This document shows, one piece after another, positions 16,911 to 25,550 of a DNA stretch of 64,000 nt. Origin of the DNA: Micromonospora kangleipakensis (GTDB lineage Bacteria > Actinomycetota > Actinomycetes > Mycobacteriales > Micromonosporaceae); contig NZ_SHLD01000001.1 in the NCBI RefSeq assembly GCF_004217615.1, forward strand, positions 930,001 through 994,000. Direction: 5' to 3'. The notes under the pieces were generated by a model that did no database searches, was not told where the DNA came from, and was given only the letters and a program-made list of their open reading frames with translations. The position numbers and the translations under genes were made by a program. Every line of letters begins with the position of its first letter. The first letter of the stretch is position 1.

Positions 16911-19817
16911 TTACTTGCCGGCCGGCTTCAGGCAGAGCACCCGGTTGGTCCCCTCGCCCGGCAGCACCACGTGCGGCTGCGTCGGGTCGCCGCACTTGTC
17001 CTGCGCGTCGACCTTCGACACGACCGTGAAGGCGCCCTGCTCGCCGCAGTTGGCGGCCACCGCGCCCGCGCCGGACTGCTTCACGCAGGAGCCCACCGCC
17101 GGGTCGAAGCCCGCCGGCTTGTCGTCGCCGCCGACCTTGCCGAGGAGCGTGAGCAGGCCGAGCGGAACGGCCAGGATCAGCACCGCCGCGATCAGCACGA
17201 GGGCCAGCACCCGCCCGTTGCGCACCTTCGGCGCCGGCGCCTCGGTCTTCGGCTCGGCGTCGGGCTTGAACGCGTCGAAGCGGCCCTGCTCCGGCTCGCC
17301 GCCCAGGCCCTGCTGCCAGGCCGGCGGTGCCTGCTGGGGCGGCGGCGGGAAGGCTGGCGGGAACCCACCCGGCCCCTGCTCGTGCATCGCCCCCGGCCCC
17401 TGGCCCGGCACGCCGACCGACGCGCGGCCACCGGCCGGGCCACCCTGACCCCCGAACGGGTCGTTGTGCCCCGGACCGCCGTACGGATCGCCCTGGCCGG
17501 GGCTGCCGTACGGGTCACCCGGACCGGCGTGGCCGCCGGGACCGCCGAACGGGTCGGGACGCTCGCCGTTGTGCGGGTGCACCCCGTTGGCGGGACGGTG
17601 GTTGGCGGCCGGGTCCACGAAGGACGGCACGCCGGGCGGGAACGGCGGCGGGCCCGCGGGCGACGACGGCGGCGCGGACTGCGCCTCGGCGAAGCCGTGC
17701 GGCCCCGCCGGGCGGCCCTGGTCGTCGTAGCCGGACTGCGGGCTCTGGTCGTCGTAGCGGGGCTGCTGGCCGCGGTCGTCGGGGCGCTGACCCTGGTCGT
17801 CGAAGCCGGACTGCTGGCCGGGCTCGTCGAAGCGCTGGCCGCCCTGCTCCGGGTAGCCGTTCGGGGCGTCCTGCCCGGTGGCCTCCTCCGGCTCCGGCCG
17901 GGTCGGGCGGCCGTACACCCGGGGCTGCGGGGCCGGCGAGCCGGCGGGCCGCACGGCCTGGTCGGTCGGGGGCATCACCCGGCTGGCCAGCGGCACCGAC
18001 GCGCTGGCGGAGACGGCGCCGGCCTCCGGGGAGATGCGCGGCGCGGGCACCACCGGCCCGGCCGGCGACTGCGGCTCCTGGTGCGACGCCTCTGCCGGGC
18101 CCCAGCCGGGCACGGCGCCCGACTGCTCCGACTCGTACGCCTGCGGGTCCCGGCCCGCCGGCTCGGCGGGCGCCTCCGCGGCTGGGGCGAACTGCGCCGG
18201 CGGCCGGTAGTCGGCCGGCGGCGACGCGGCCAGGCTGGCGCCCGGCACCCGCTGCTCCTGCGGCGGCAGCGGTACGGCGTTCCCGGGTGAGATGCCCGGG
18301 CCCGGTGCCGGCTGGTAGGCCGCCGGCTCCTCGGCCCGGCCCGACTCCCAGCCGTTCGACTGGGGTGCGGCGGGTTCCGCCTCGGCGGAGCGGCCCCACA
18401 CCTCGCTGGCCGGCCACGGCTCGGCGTCCGGCACGGCCGGGCGGTCCCCGCGGGTCCACTGCGGCGCGTCGTCCTGGTTGGCGCCCCAGGCCGGCGGGCC
18501 GTCCGGGGACGGCACCGAGGCGGTGGCCCGCGCCGGCGAGGGCTCCGGCGGCGTCCAGCCGCCGGCCTCCGGCCGGTCGTCCTGGGCCGGGGCGGCGGCG
18601 CCCCAGGGGCCGGCCTGCGCCGACTCCTCCGACGCGGGCCGGTCCTGCTGCTGCGGTACGGCGGCGGCGCCGCTCCAGCCGGTGGCCGGACGCTGGTCGT
18701 CCGGCGCGCCCCAGCCGGGCTGCTGCGCGGGCTCGCCGTGCGTGGCGGCCCGTCCGGCGGCCCAGCCCCCGGAGCGGTCCGGGTCGTCGTCGCGCGGCCC
18801 GGTCTCCCAGCCGCCGGCGTTGTCCTGCTGCGGGGCGGACCAGCCGCGGGCCGGCTCCGCCTCGTCCTGCCGGGCCGGTACGCCCGCGGCCCAGCCGCCC
18901 GAGCGGGCGGGATCGTCCTGCTCCGGGTTGCCGGCTGGCCAGCCGCCGGAGCGGTTCGGGTCGTTCGACGTGCCCCAGGCCTCGTTCGGCTGCCCCGCCG
19001 GGGCGGGCACCTGCGCGGCGGCGCGGGCGGTGGGCGCGGCGGAGGCCCAGGCGGGTGCGGACTGCTCGCCCTGCTGGCCCCAGGCCGGCTGGTCGTCCTG
19101 CGGCGGGCTGGTCCAGCCGCCCGAGCGGGCGGGATCGTCCTGCTGCTGCGCACCGGTCCCGACGGGCCAGCCGCCGGAGCGGCCGTCCTGGGTGGCGGGA
19201 GCCGTGTTCCAGCCTCCGGAACGGGCGGGGTCGTCCTGCTGCTGCGTGGTGGCCCAGCCGCCGGAGCGGGCCGGGTCGTCGTGCGACTGCCCGGCGGGCA
19301 CCTGCGCCGCGCCCCGGGCGCTCTGGTCGGCGGCCTGCGCCCAGGCCGGCTGGTCGCCGCCCGGTCCGGCGGCCCAGGCGGGGCCGGCCTGCTCGGGCGT
19401 CGCCCACGCGGGCGAGGGCTGCTCCGGGGGGGTGGTCGGGTTGGCGCCGGGCGCGGAAGCGGCGGCCCAGGCGGGGCCGGCCTGCTCCGGCGCGGCCCAG
19501 GCGGGCTGGGGCGAGCCGGCCCAGGCATCCGGTTCGGTCTGCTGCGGCACCTGGGCGGCCCCCCAGGCGGGGTTCGGTGGCTGGCCAACCGGCTGCGCCC
19601 AGGCGGGGGCGGGCGACTGGTCGTCCTGCCCGGCCCAGGCGGGGGCGGGCTGACTCGGCCGACCGGCCGGCGGGGGTGGCGCCCAGCCGAGGTCGGGGGC
19701 GTTGGGGTACCCGTTGTCCTGCTGCGCCGGGTGGTCGCCGTACGGCGCCGGTCCGCCGGCGCCCGGCGACACCTCGCCCGGCTCCTGGCCGGGGCGGTGC
19801 GGGGCCTCGGACGTCAT
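16911..19817 (-). CDS. Giant low-complexity membrane protein with LppU-like C-terminus
   Basis: 968 aa from ATG 19817 (AGGAGG in the leader). Residues 1 to ~850 are low complexity, rich in Pro, Gln, Ala, Trp, Asp and Gly. They comprise PAWA/EQAGPAWAA repeats, then at least seven RSGGW units mostly written QDDPARSGGW, then Pro/Gly/Asp-Pro-Tyr-Gly repeats. One membrane helix follows (VLALVLIAAVLILAVPLGLLTLLG), then a ~70-residue outer domain with paired Cys (SCVKQ, ANCGEQ, DKCGD, LCLKPAG) typical of LppU/SCO3897-type proteins. The long tail should therefore be cytoplasmic, an unusual arrangement. The function is unknown. Its repeats create very long spurious antisense frames. Confidence 0.82.
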   Translation of the reverse strand: MTSEAPHRPGQEPGEVSPGAGGPAPYGDHPAQQDNGYPNAPDLGWAPPPPAGRPSQPAPAWAGQDDQSPAPAWAQPVGQPPNPAWGAAQVPQQTEPDAWAGSPQPAWAAPEQAGPAWAAASAPGANPTTPPEQPSPAWATPEQAGPAWAAGPGGDQPAWAQAADQSARGAAQVPAGQSHDDPARSGGWATTQQQDDPARSGGWNTAPATQDGRSGGWPVGTGAQQQDDPARSGGWTSPPQDDQPAWGQQGEQSAPAWASAAPTARAAAQVPAPAGQPNEAWGTSNDPNRSGGWPAGNPEQDDPARSGGWAAGVPARQDEAEPARGWSAPQQDNAGGWETGPRDDDPDRSGGWAAGRAATHGEPAQQPGWGAPDDQRPATGWSGAAAVPQQQDRPASEESAQAGPWGAAAPAQDDRPEAGGWTPPEPSPARATASVPSPDGPPAWGANQDDAPQWTRGDRPAVPDAEPWPASEVWGRSAEAEPAAPQSNGWESGRAEEPAAYQPAPGPGISPGNAVPLPPQEQRVPGASLAASPPADYRPPAQFAPAAEAPAEPAGRDPQAYESEQSGAVPGWGPAEASHQEPQSPAGPVVPAPRISPEAGAVSASASVPLASRVMPPTDQAVRPAGSPAPQPRVYGRPTRPEPEEATGQDAPNGYPEQGGQRFDEPGQQSGFDDQGQRPDDRGQQPRYDDQSPQSGYDDQGRPAGPHGFAEAQSAPPSSPAGPPPFPPGVPSFVDPAANHRPANGVHPHNGERPDPFGGPGGHAGPGDPYGSPGQGDPYGGPGHNDPFGGQGGPAGGRASVGVPGQGPGAMHEQGPGGFPPAFPPPPQQAPPAWQQGLGGEPEQGRFDAFKPDAEPKTEAPAPKVRNGRVLALVLIAAVLILAVPLGLLTLLGKVGGDDKPAGFDPAVGSCVKQSGAGAVAANCGEQGAFTVVSKVDAQDKCGDPTQPHVVLPGEGTNRVLCLKPAGK

Positions 19818-20101
19818 GGGTGCGCCTCCTCCATCACATGTCGGCCGCCGATGCCGATCGGGGACCGTCGGCATCGTTGCCGGCGTCGCCGGCGGGTACC
19901 GGCCGTGCGGGCTCCCCGCACCGTATCCGGTGGCCGCCCGGAGGTGTCCGGGGAGCACCGGCCGTCACTCACCGTTGCCGGACGGTGTCGATCGGCTTCT
20001 ATCGGCGCGATCTGGTCCCGGGGCGGATGGGTGGCGACCGAGCCCCACCGTACCGGGCGGTGCGGCGAGGTGGAATCCCGGTCTCAATCACCCCCAAACG
20101 C
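19818..20101. other. Leader region upstream of the LppU-like gene
   Basis: About 280 nt between the minus-strand gene start and the next hairpin. No convincing coding sequence, and no consensus promoter stands out. It should contain the promoter of the LppU-like gene, reading right to left. Confidence 0.4.
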
Positions 20102-20136
20102 CGAGGACCCGCCCGGCTGTGCCGGGCGGGTCCTCG
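20102..20136 (-). terminator. Terminator hairpin after the 45-aa gene
   Basis: Perfect 16-bp arms CGAGGACCCGCCCGGC (20102-20117) and its complement (20121-20136) with a 3-nt loop, 31 nt downstream of the small gene's stop on the minus strand. Confidence 0.75.
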
Positions 20137-20167
20137 AACTGGAGGAGGTGAGGAAAGTCGAGGAGCG

Positions 20168-20305
20168 TCAGCTCATGTGACGCTGGGCGATGGCGAGAAG
20201 CTCCTCGCGGACCGCGGGCGAGTTGGCGGAACGCAGCGCGTGCTCGATGGCGCGGGCACGGCGGCTGGCGTCGCGGCGGTTGCGGATTCGCTCGATCATG
20301 CTCAT
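20168..20305 (-). CDS. Small basic helical protein, 45 aa
   Basis: A short gene that length cut-offs miss. ATG at 20305 is preceded by GGAGGAG at 8-nt spacing, and the frame ends in TGA at 20168, giving 45 aa. The product starts MSMIERIRNRRDASRRARAI and continues with EHALRSANSPAVREELLAIA before QRHMS. It is highly basic at the N-terminus and amphipathic throughout, with no membrane segment. Third-position G+C is high, and a dedicated 16-bp terminator follows, so it is a real transcription unit. A palindrome lies upstream at 20409-20427. I do not recognise the family; possibilities are a small nucleic-acid-binding or regulatory peptide. Confidence 0.72.
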   Translation of the reverse strand: MSMIERIRNRRDASRRARAIEHALRSANSPAVREELLAIAQRHMS

Positions 20306-20408
20306 CTGGGTCTCTCCTCCTGGCTATTCGGTTGTCAGCCCCTTGATGTCTCTATTGAAGCGCATAACGCCGCCAACTTCCATCGATTATTAGGTGAGCT
20401 GAACCACG

Positions 20409-20427
20409 GACCTACGGATCGTAGGTC
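20409..20427. promoter_or_regulatory. Palindrome upstream of the 45-aa gene
   Basis: GACCTACG (20409-20416), GAT, CGTAGGTC (20420-20427): a perfect 8-3-8 dyad about 105 nt before the small gene's start, in an A+T-richer leader. It could be an operator or an RNA hairpin; nothing else in the window shares it. Confidence 0.4.
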
Positions 20428-20467
20428 AACGGGTAGCCGGAGCCATGATTTCGTTCCCCCAACGGCA

Positions 20468-20509
20468 ACGGCCGGTGTGCCGGGCGTTAACCCGTGGCAC
20501 ACCGGCCGT
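20468..20509 (-). terminator. Terminator hairpin after the E2 gene
   Basis: Perfect 14-bp arms ACGGCCGGTGTGCC (20468-20481) and its complement (20496-20509), 19 nt beyond the minus-strand stop of the acyltransferase gene, ending the E1alpha-E1beta-E2 operon. Confidence 0.72.
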
Positions 20510-20528
20510 GGCCTGGTGTCGAGGACCG

Positions 20529-21989
20529 TCAGGTCCAGGCGAGCAGCGCCGCCTCCGGATCGGCCAGGAAGTCCCCGATGTCGCGGAGGAACTTCGAACC
20601 CAGCTCACCGTCGATGATCCGGTGGTCGAACGACAGGCCGAGCGTGGTGACCAGGCGTGGCTTCACCTTGCCCTTGTGCACCCACGGCATCTCCCGGACC
20701 GCGCCGAAGGCCAGGATCGCCGACTCGCCCGGAGGCAGGATCGGCGTACCGGTGTCGACGCCGAAGACACCGACGTTGGTGATCGTCAGCGTGCCGCCGG
20801 ACATGTCCGCCGGGGAGGTCTTCCCGGCCTTGGCCGTCTGCACCAGCGCCGTCATCGCGTCCGCCAGCTCGCGCAGCGAGAGCCGGCCGGCGTCCTTGAT
20901 GTTCGGCACGATCAGGCCGCGCTCGGTGGCCGCCGCGATGCCCAGGTTCACGTAGTCCTTGACCACGATCTCGTCACCGGCCCAGGTCGAGTTGACCATC
21001 GGGTGACGCTTGACCGCCAGCAGCACCGCCTTCGCCACCAGCAGCAGCGGCGAGACCCGCACGTCGCGCCACTCCCGCCGCTCCCGGAGCCGGTCCAGGG
21101 CCTTCATCGCCCGGGTCACGTCGACGGTCAGGAACTCCGTCACGTGCGGGGCGGTGAACGCCGAGCGGGACATGTTCTCGGCGGTGAGCTTGCGTACCCC
21201 CTTGACCGGGATGCGCTGCTCGCGGTCCGCGCCGAAGCTCGCGGCCGCGGTGGCCGGCGCCGCGACCGTCAGCGGCTCGGCCGCCGCCGGGGTCCCGCTC
21301 GCCGCCCGCTGTACGTCCTCCCGGGTGATCGAGCCCAGTGGCCCCGACCCGGTCAGCGTGGCCAGGTCGACACCGAGGTCCTTGGCGAGCTTCCGCACCG
21401 GCGGCTTGGCCAGCACCGGCCCGCCGGTCCAGCCGTTGCCGTTGACCGGAGGAGCCGGCGACACCGGCGCGACCGGCGCCGGAGCCGGCGCGGCCTGGAC
21501 CGGGGCGGCCGGCGCCTGGGCGGGGGGGCCGCCCTTGCGCGGCCGGCGCTTCGCCGCCGTGGTCCGCGGGCCGTAGCCGACCAGCACGGCGGTCCGCCCA
21601 CCCGGGGCGGGACCGCCGATCAGGCCCGGCTCGACCGCGCCCTCGGCCGGGGCCACCTCGACCGCGGCCAGCGAGGCCGCCGACGGGGTGGGCAGCGCGG
21701 CGGCCGGCGCACCGGTCGTCGACTCCTCGATCGGGCCGGCGCCCGGGTCGGTGTCGATCGCGATGATCGGCGTGCCGACCTCGACCGTGGTTCCCTCCGG
21801 ATGGAAGATCGCCTGCACCTGGCCGGCCCACTTCGCCGGGATCTCGACCGCCGCCTTGGCCGTCTCCACCTCGACGATCGGCTGGTTCAGCTCGATGACG
21901 TCGCCCACCTTGACCAGCCAGGCGAGGATCTCGCCCTCGGTCAGGCCCTCACCCAGGTCGGGGAGGTTGAACTCCTTGATCCGTGACAT
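20529..21989 (-). CDS. Dihydrolipoamide acyltransferase (E2) of a 2-oxoacid dehydrogenase
   Basis: 486 aa from ATG 21989 (MSRIKEFNLPDLGEGLTEGE), 5 nt after the E1beta stop. Order: one lipoyl domain (residues 1-80, lipoyl Lys in VEVETAKAAVEIP), an Ala/Pro-rich linker of ~90 residues, a peripheral-subunit-binding domain (VRKLAKDLGVDLATLTGSGPLG), a second flexible linker, and the catalytic acyltransferase domain with the C-terminal SFDHRIIDGE motif carrying the catalytic His and Asp. It transfers acyl groups from E1 to CoA. A single lipoyl domain and gene order E1alpha-E1beta-E2 fit a branched-chain-type complex, but pyruvate is possible. Confidence 0.92.
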   Translation of the reverse strand: MSRIKEFNLPDLGEGLTEGEILAWLVKVGDVIELNQPIVEVETAKAAVEIPAKWAGQVQAIFHPEGTTVEVGTPIIAIDTDPGAGPIEESTTGAPAAALPTPSAASLAAVEVAPAEGAVEPGLIGGPAPGGRTAVLVGYGPRTTAAKRRPRKGGPPAQAPAAPVQAAPAPAPVAPVSPAPPVNGNGWTGGPVLAKPPVRKLAKDLGVDLATLTGSGPLGSITREDVQRAASGTPAAAEPLTVAAPATAAASFGADREQRIPVKGVRKLTAENMSRSAFTAPHVTEFLTVDVTRAMKALDRLRERREWRDVRVSPLLLVAKAVLLAVKRHPMVNSTWAGDEIVVKDYVNLGIAAATERGLIVPNIKDAGRLSLRELADAMTALVQTAKAGKTSPADMSGGTLTITNVGVFGVDTGTPILPPGESAILAFGAVREMPWVHKGKVKPRLVTTLGLSFDHRIIDGELGSKFLRDIGDFLADPEAALLAWT

Positions 21990-21994
21990 GCCGC

Positions 21995-22984
21995 TCACCA
22001 GCCGAAGGTGCGGTCGACGGCGTCGAGCACCCGGTCGAGGTCGGGCAGGTACTCCTCCTCCACCCGGCTGGCCGGGTAGGGGGTGTCGAAGCCGGTGACG
22101 CGCAGCACCGGGGACTCCAGGGAGTAGAAGCACTCCTCGGTGATCCGGGCCGCGATCTCCGAGCCCAGGCCCAGGTTGCCCGGGGCCTCGTGGACGACCA
22201 CGCAGCGGCCGGTGCGCTTCACCGACTCGTACGCGGCGGTCAGGTCCAGCGGGGAGAGCGTGCGCAGGTCGATGACCTCCAGCTCCCGGCCGTCCTCGGC
22301 GGCGGCGGTCGCCGCGTCCAGGCAGGTCCGCACCATCGGGCCGTACGCCAGCACGGTGGCGTCGGTGCCGGCGCGGGCGACCCGGGCCGAGTGCAGCGGG
22401 TACGCCTCCGACAGCGGGGCGTCCAGCTCGACCGGACCCTTCTCCCAGTAGCGCCGCTTCGGCTCCAGGAAGACGATCGGGTCGTCCGAGGCGATCGCCT
22501 GCTGGATCATCGTGTACGCGTCCTGCGGGTTGGCGCAGGTCACGACCTTCAGGCCGGCGGTGTGCGCGAAGTACGCCTCGGGCGACTCCGAGTGGTGCTC
22601 GACCGCGCCGATGCCACCGCCGTAGGGGATCCGGATGACCATCGGGATCCGCACCTTGCCCTGCGAGCGGTAGTGCATCTTCGCCACCTGCGACACGATC
22701 TGGTCGTACGCCGGGTAGACGAAGCCGTCGAACTGGATCTCGCAGACCGGGCGGAAGCCGCGGATGGCCAGGCCGACCGCGGTGCCGATGATGCCGGACT
22801 CGGCCAGCGGGGTGTCGATCACCCGCTGGTCGCCGAAGTCCTTCTGGAGCCCGTCGGTGATCCGGAAGACGCCGCCGAGCTTGCCGACGTCCTCGCCCAT
22901 GATGACGACCTTCGGGTCGTTCTCCAGGGCCTTGCGCAGACCGGTGTTGAGGGCCTTGCCGAGGGTGAGCGTCTCCGTGGCCAT
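21995..22984 (-). CDS. 2-oxoacid dehydrogenase E1 beta subunit
   Basis: 329 aa from ATG 22984, whose A is shared with the E1alpha TGA stop (TGATG). Transketolase-like pyrimidine-binding domain: VVIMGEDVGKLGGVFRITDGL, DTPLAESGIIGTAVGLAIRGFRPVCEIQFDGFVYPAYDQI, RIPYGGGIGAVEHHSESPEAYFAHTAGLKVV, then the C-terminal transketolase domain with DLRTLSPLD and VVVHEAPGNLGLGSEIAARI. It pairs with E1alpha as a TPP-dependent heterotetramer that decarboxylates 2-oxoacids. The similarity is strongest to branched-chain/pyruvate E1beta of Gram-positives. Confidence 0.93.
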   Translation of the reverse strand: MATETLTLGKALNTGLRKALENDPKVVIMGEDVGKLGGVFRITDGLQKDFGDQRVIDTPLAESGIIGTAVGLAIRGFRPVCEIQFDGFVYPAYDQIVSQVAKMHYRSQGKVRIPMVIRIPYGGGIGAVEHHSESPEAYFAHTAGLKVVTCANPQDAYTMIQQAIASDDPIVFLEPKRRYWEKGPVELDAPLSEAYPLHSARVARAGTDATVLAYGPMVRTCLDAATAAAEDGRELEVIDLRTLSPLDLTAAYESVKRTGRCVVVHEAPGNLGLGSEIAARITEECFYSLESPVLRVTGFDTPYPASRVEEEYLPDLDRVLDAVDRTFGW

Positions 22985-24162
22985 CAGTGGGCGCTCCCCT
23001 CGAACGACTCCATGTACTTGCTGAACTGCGCCCGCTGCTCGTCGAGCTCGGGGGACCCGTTGGGGTAGACGTGGTCGAACATCGTCACCGGCTCCGGGTT
23101 GGGCATGGCGAGCACCCGCTCGCGCAGGTGCACCGACTCGGCGCGGGCCTGCTCGTCGACGGCGGCGAAGAAGTCCGCGTCGGCGAGCTGCTGCTTCTCC
23201 AGGAACGCCTTCATCCGGGCGATCGGGTCCTTGGCCCGCCAGGCCTCGACCTCGCTGGCGATCCGGTACCGGGTCGGGTCGTCGGAGGTGGTGTGCGCCC
23301 CCATCCGGTAGGTGTACGCCTCGATCAGGCTGGGGCCCTGGCCGAGCCGGGCGTTGTCCAGCGCGTGCCGGGTCACCGCGTACGACGCGAGCACGTCGTT
23401 GCCGTCCACCCGCACGCCGGGGAAGCCGAAGCCGCCCGCCCGCTGGTACAGCGGGACGCGGGTCTGGCGCTCCAGCGGCTCGGAGATGGCGTACTGGTTG
23501 TTCTGGCAGAAGAACACCAGCGGGGCGTTGAAGACGCTGGCCCAGACGAACGCCTCGTTGACGTCGCCCTGGCTGGTGGCGCCGTCGCCGAAGTAGGCGA
23601 TCACCGCCTCGCCGTCCTCGGTGCCGGTCTTGCCGTCCATGTGGACGCCCATGGCGTACCCGGTCGCGTGCAGGGTCTGCGCCCCGATCACGATCGTGTA
23701 CATGTTGAACTTGAACTCGTTGGGGTCCCAGCCGCCCTGGTCGACGCCGCGGAACAGGCCGAGCGGCATGATCGGGTCGATGCCCCGGCAGTAGAGGACG
23801 CCGTGCTCCCGGTAGGTCGGGAAGGCCATGTCCTGGGTGCGCAGCGCCCGGCCGGAGCCGACCTGCGCGGCCTCCTGACCCAGCAGGCTGGCCCAGAGGC
23901 CCAGCTCGCCCTGGCGCTGGAGCGCGGTCGCCTCGGCGTCGAGCTTGCGGACCAGCACGAGGTCGCGGTAGAGCCCGCGGTACTCCTCGTCGGTGAAGTC
24001 GACGCGGTACTCGGTCCCGTCCGGGCCGATCGCGCTCTCGATCCGCTCGCCCTCGGGCGTGAGCAGCTGTACGAGTTCCGGCTCGCCCGCCGTGGCGGGT
24101 CGCTTGGAACGGGGTGCGGCCCGCCGGCCGCGGGTGGTGACCCCGGGGTCGCCCTTTGCCAT
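22984..24162 (-). CDS. 2-oxoacid dehydrogenase E1 alpha subunit
   Basis: 392 aa from ATG 24162. After a ~30-residue basic leader, the TPP-binding E1alpha domain appears: LGQEAAQVGSGRAL, DMAFPTYREHGVLYCRGIDP, the Mg-TPP motif GDGATSQGDVNEAFVWASVFNAPLVFFCQNNQYAIS, and the phosphorylation-loop equivalent YRMGAHTTSDDPTRYR. With E1beta and E2 it makes the core of a pyruvate or branched-chain 2-oxoacid dehydrogenase complex. It is the first gene of the operon; no E3 gene is in the window. The divergent gap to the next plus-strand gene is ~500 nt. Confidence 0.93.
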   Translation of the reverse strand: MAKGDPGVTTRGRRAAPRSKRPATAGEPELVQLLTPEGERIESAIGPDGTEYRVDFTDEEYRGLYRDLVLVRKLDAEATALQRQGELGLWASLLGQEAAQVGSGRALRTQDMAFPTYREHGVLYCRGIDPIMPLGLFRGVDQGGWDPNEFKFNMYTIVIGAQTLHATGYAMGVHMDGKTGTEDGEAVIAYFGDGATSQGDVNEAFVWASVFNAPLVFFCQNNQYAISEPLERQTRVPLYQRAGGFGFPGVRVDGNDVLASYAVTRHALDNARLGQGPSLIEAYTYRMGAHTTSDDPTRYRIASEVEAWRAKDPIARMKAFLEKQQLADADFFAAVDEQARAESVHLRERVLAMPNPEPVTMFDHVYPNGSPELDEQRAQFSKYMESFEGSAH

Positions 24163-24665
24163 CCGTCTCTCCCTGTCGTGTCTGCGTCAGCGCCGGGGGT
24201 GACCCGTGCCGCGCAACTCGTGCGCCGCCCGGCTGCTGCCGGGCTGGTCCCTGGCGGCCGCGCCTAGCCCCGGTGAGGGTTGCCGCGCGGCGTTGAGCCG
24301 GATTCGTGGGGCGAACCCGGTTCGGGAGCGCCGGCGCCGTACCGCACCAGCCGCGGGGTGCGCGGAGGTAGCGGCTGCGTTGCCGTCGTGCCTGAATGAT
24401 TGCAGAGGAGGTGAGCGGGCCCACAATATGGCCCTCCACGCCCGCGGCGTTCCGTCGGCTACGCGACGGATATCCCTGTTTGTCGCGGGTGGACTACCCC
24501 TTGACGGACAAATTGTGTGTCGACACGCGGTGGCGGCTGGTGAACTGAGCGTAACTGGTCCAAGCTGACTGGTGTCTGGTGAGCGTTAAGCGGCGTTTGT
24601 CCGCTTCAGGCCCGACGTCCGCGCCACCGACGGTCCCGCCGATGTCGACGACGAGGAGTGTGCCG
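24163..24665. other. Intergenic region between E1 alpha and the Pro-rich protein gene
   Basis: About 500 nt between divergent genes. No convincing coding pattern, RNA gene or long dyad is visible. TTGACG at 24501-24506 could be a -35 element for the plus-strand gene, but no good -10 sequence follows at normal spacing. Confidence 0.4.
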
Positions 24666-25427
24666 GTGTCCGAGCCAGCCGAGGGTCCCGGAACTCCGCT
24701 CCTCGGCCCCCATCGCCCGGCCCCCGGCGCCGGCTACCGCCGGGTGGTCGGGGCGCACCGGGCGCTCGGACTGGGCGGCCCGAGCCGGGGCTACCTCTTC
24801 ACGGTCGCGCTGCTCGCCGGCACCGCGTCGATGCCGATTCTCGCCGCCATCAGCACCGGGTCGGCCACCGTCGGCAGCACCGCACTCCCGGACAACAGCA
24901 CGCCGTTCATCCCGACGCCCTCGGTCGGCCCGGTGGTGATCCCGCTGCCCGCGACCAGCCAGCCCGAGGTGACGTCCACCACCCGTCCCGCCCCGCTGGT
25001 CACCCGCCCCGGCGCGCCGGAGATCGCCGCCGCCCCCGCCCCGCCGGTGGCGTCCGACTCGGCGTGGGGCATGCGGCCCCGGACGCCGGTCCCCCCGGCA
25101 CCTCCCACCGGAGCCGCCTGCCCCACCCCCTCCGCCGGCGGCGGAGAGCCGTCGCCGAGCGAGTCGCCGAGCCCGTCACCCAGCCCGATGCCGACCCGCT
25201 CGTCGGGCCCGGACCGGTTGCCGCTGCCGCTGCCGCTGCCGACGATCATCCTCACCCCGCCGCCCCCGGTGCCGACCGGAAGCGGCCCCGCGGCTCCCGG
25301 TGGCAGCGCCTCGCCGTCCGACCCGCCCGCGCCGCCCGGGCCGCCGTCCGACCCGCCCGCGCCGCCCGGCCCGCCCGCGTCGCCGTCCGGATCGCCGTCC
25401 GGCGTGGTGGCGGGCGACCCGCGCTGA
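24666..25427 (+). CDS. Single-span membrane protein with Pro/Ser-rich tail
   Basis: 253 aa from GTG 24666, chosen for GAGGAG 7 nt upstream; other in-frame starts lie at 24579 and 24642. A ~45-residue N-terminal segment precedes one hydrophobic helix (GYLFTVALLAGTASMPILAAI). The remaining ~185 residues are Pro/Ser/Thr-rich with SPSPSP and PPAPPGPPSDPPAPPGPP repeats and three Cys at most. It has no recognisable domain. Such proteins are common in actinomycete envelopes as wall-spanning stalks. Function unknown. It converges on the NUDIX regulator gene. Confidence 0.65.
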   Translation: MSEPAEGPGTPLLGPHRPAPGAGYRRVVGAHRALGLGGPSRGYLFTVALLAGTASMPILAAISTGSATVGSTALPDNSTPFIPTPSVGPVVIPLPATSQPEVTSTTRPAPLVTRPGAPEIAAAPAPPVASDSAWGMRPRTPVPPAPPTGAACPTPSAGGGEPSPSESPSPSPSPMPTRSSGPDRLPLPLPLPTIILTPPPPVPTGSGPAAPGGSASPSDPPAPPGPPSDPPAPPGPPASPSGSPSGVVAGDPR

Positions 25428-25550
25428 CGCCCCGCAGTGCCGAGCTGCTCCCCGCCCTGGGCTCCGATGTGGGCGACGGGGTGAGCATGAGGCGCTGAGC
25501 CGAATCGCGCTGGAGATCGGGCGCTTGCGGTGGCGAACGAGGCGGTGCCG

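Noticed and set aside
15051..18290. Long plus-strand open frame of ~1,079 codons opposite the NHL and LppU-like genes
   Set aside because: A shadow of strong codon bias on the minus strand: Arg/Gly/Pro-rich, no domain, and it runs across two unrelated genes and a terminator.
18738..19650. Tandem repeats suspected as a CRISPR array
   Set aside because: The repeats keep one reading frame, encode RSGGW units, vary in length and have no uniform spacers.
17327..20617. Long plus-strand frame of ~1,096 codons opposite the LppU-like repeats and 45-aa gene
   Set aside because: Arg/Pro/Gly-only composition, an antisense echo of the repeat-rich minus-strand gene.
24206..24568. Plus-strand frame of 120 codons in the intergenic region before the Pro-rich protein
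   Set aside because: Arg/Ala-rich, no ribosome-binding site, no recognisable features, and it would overlap the E1alpha promoter.
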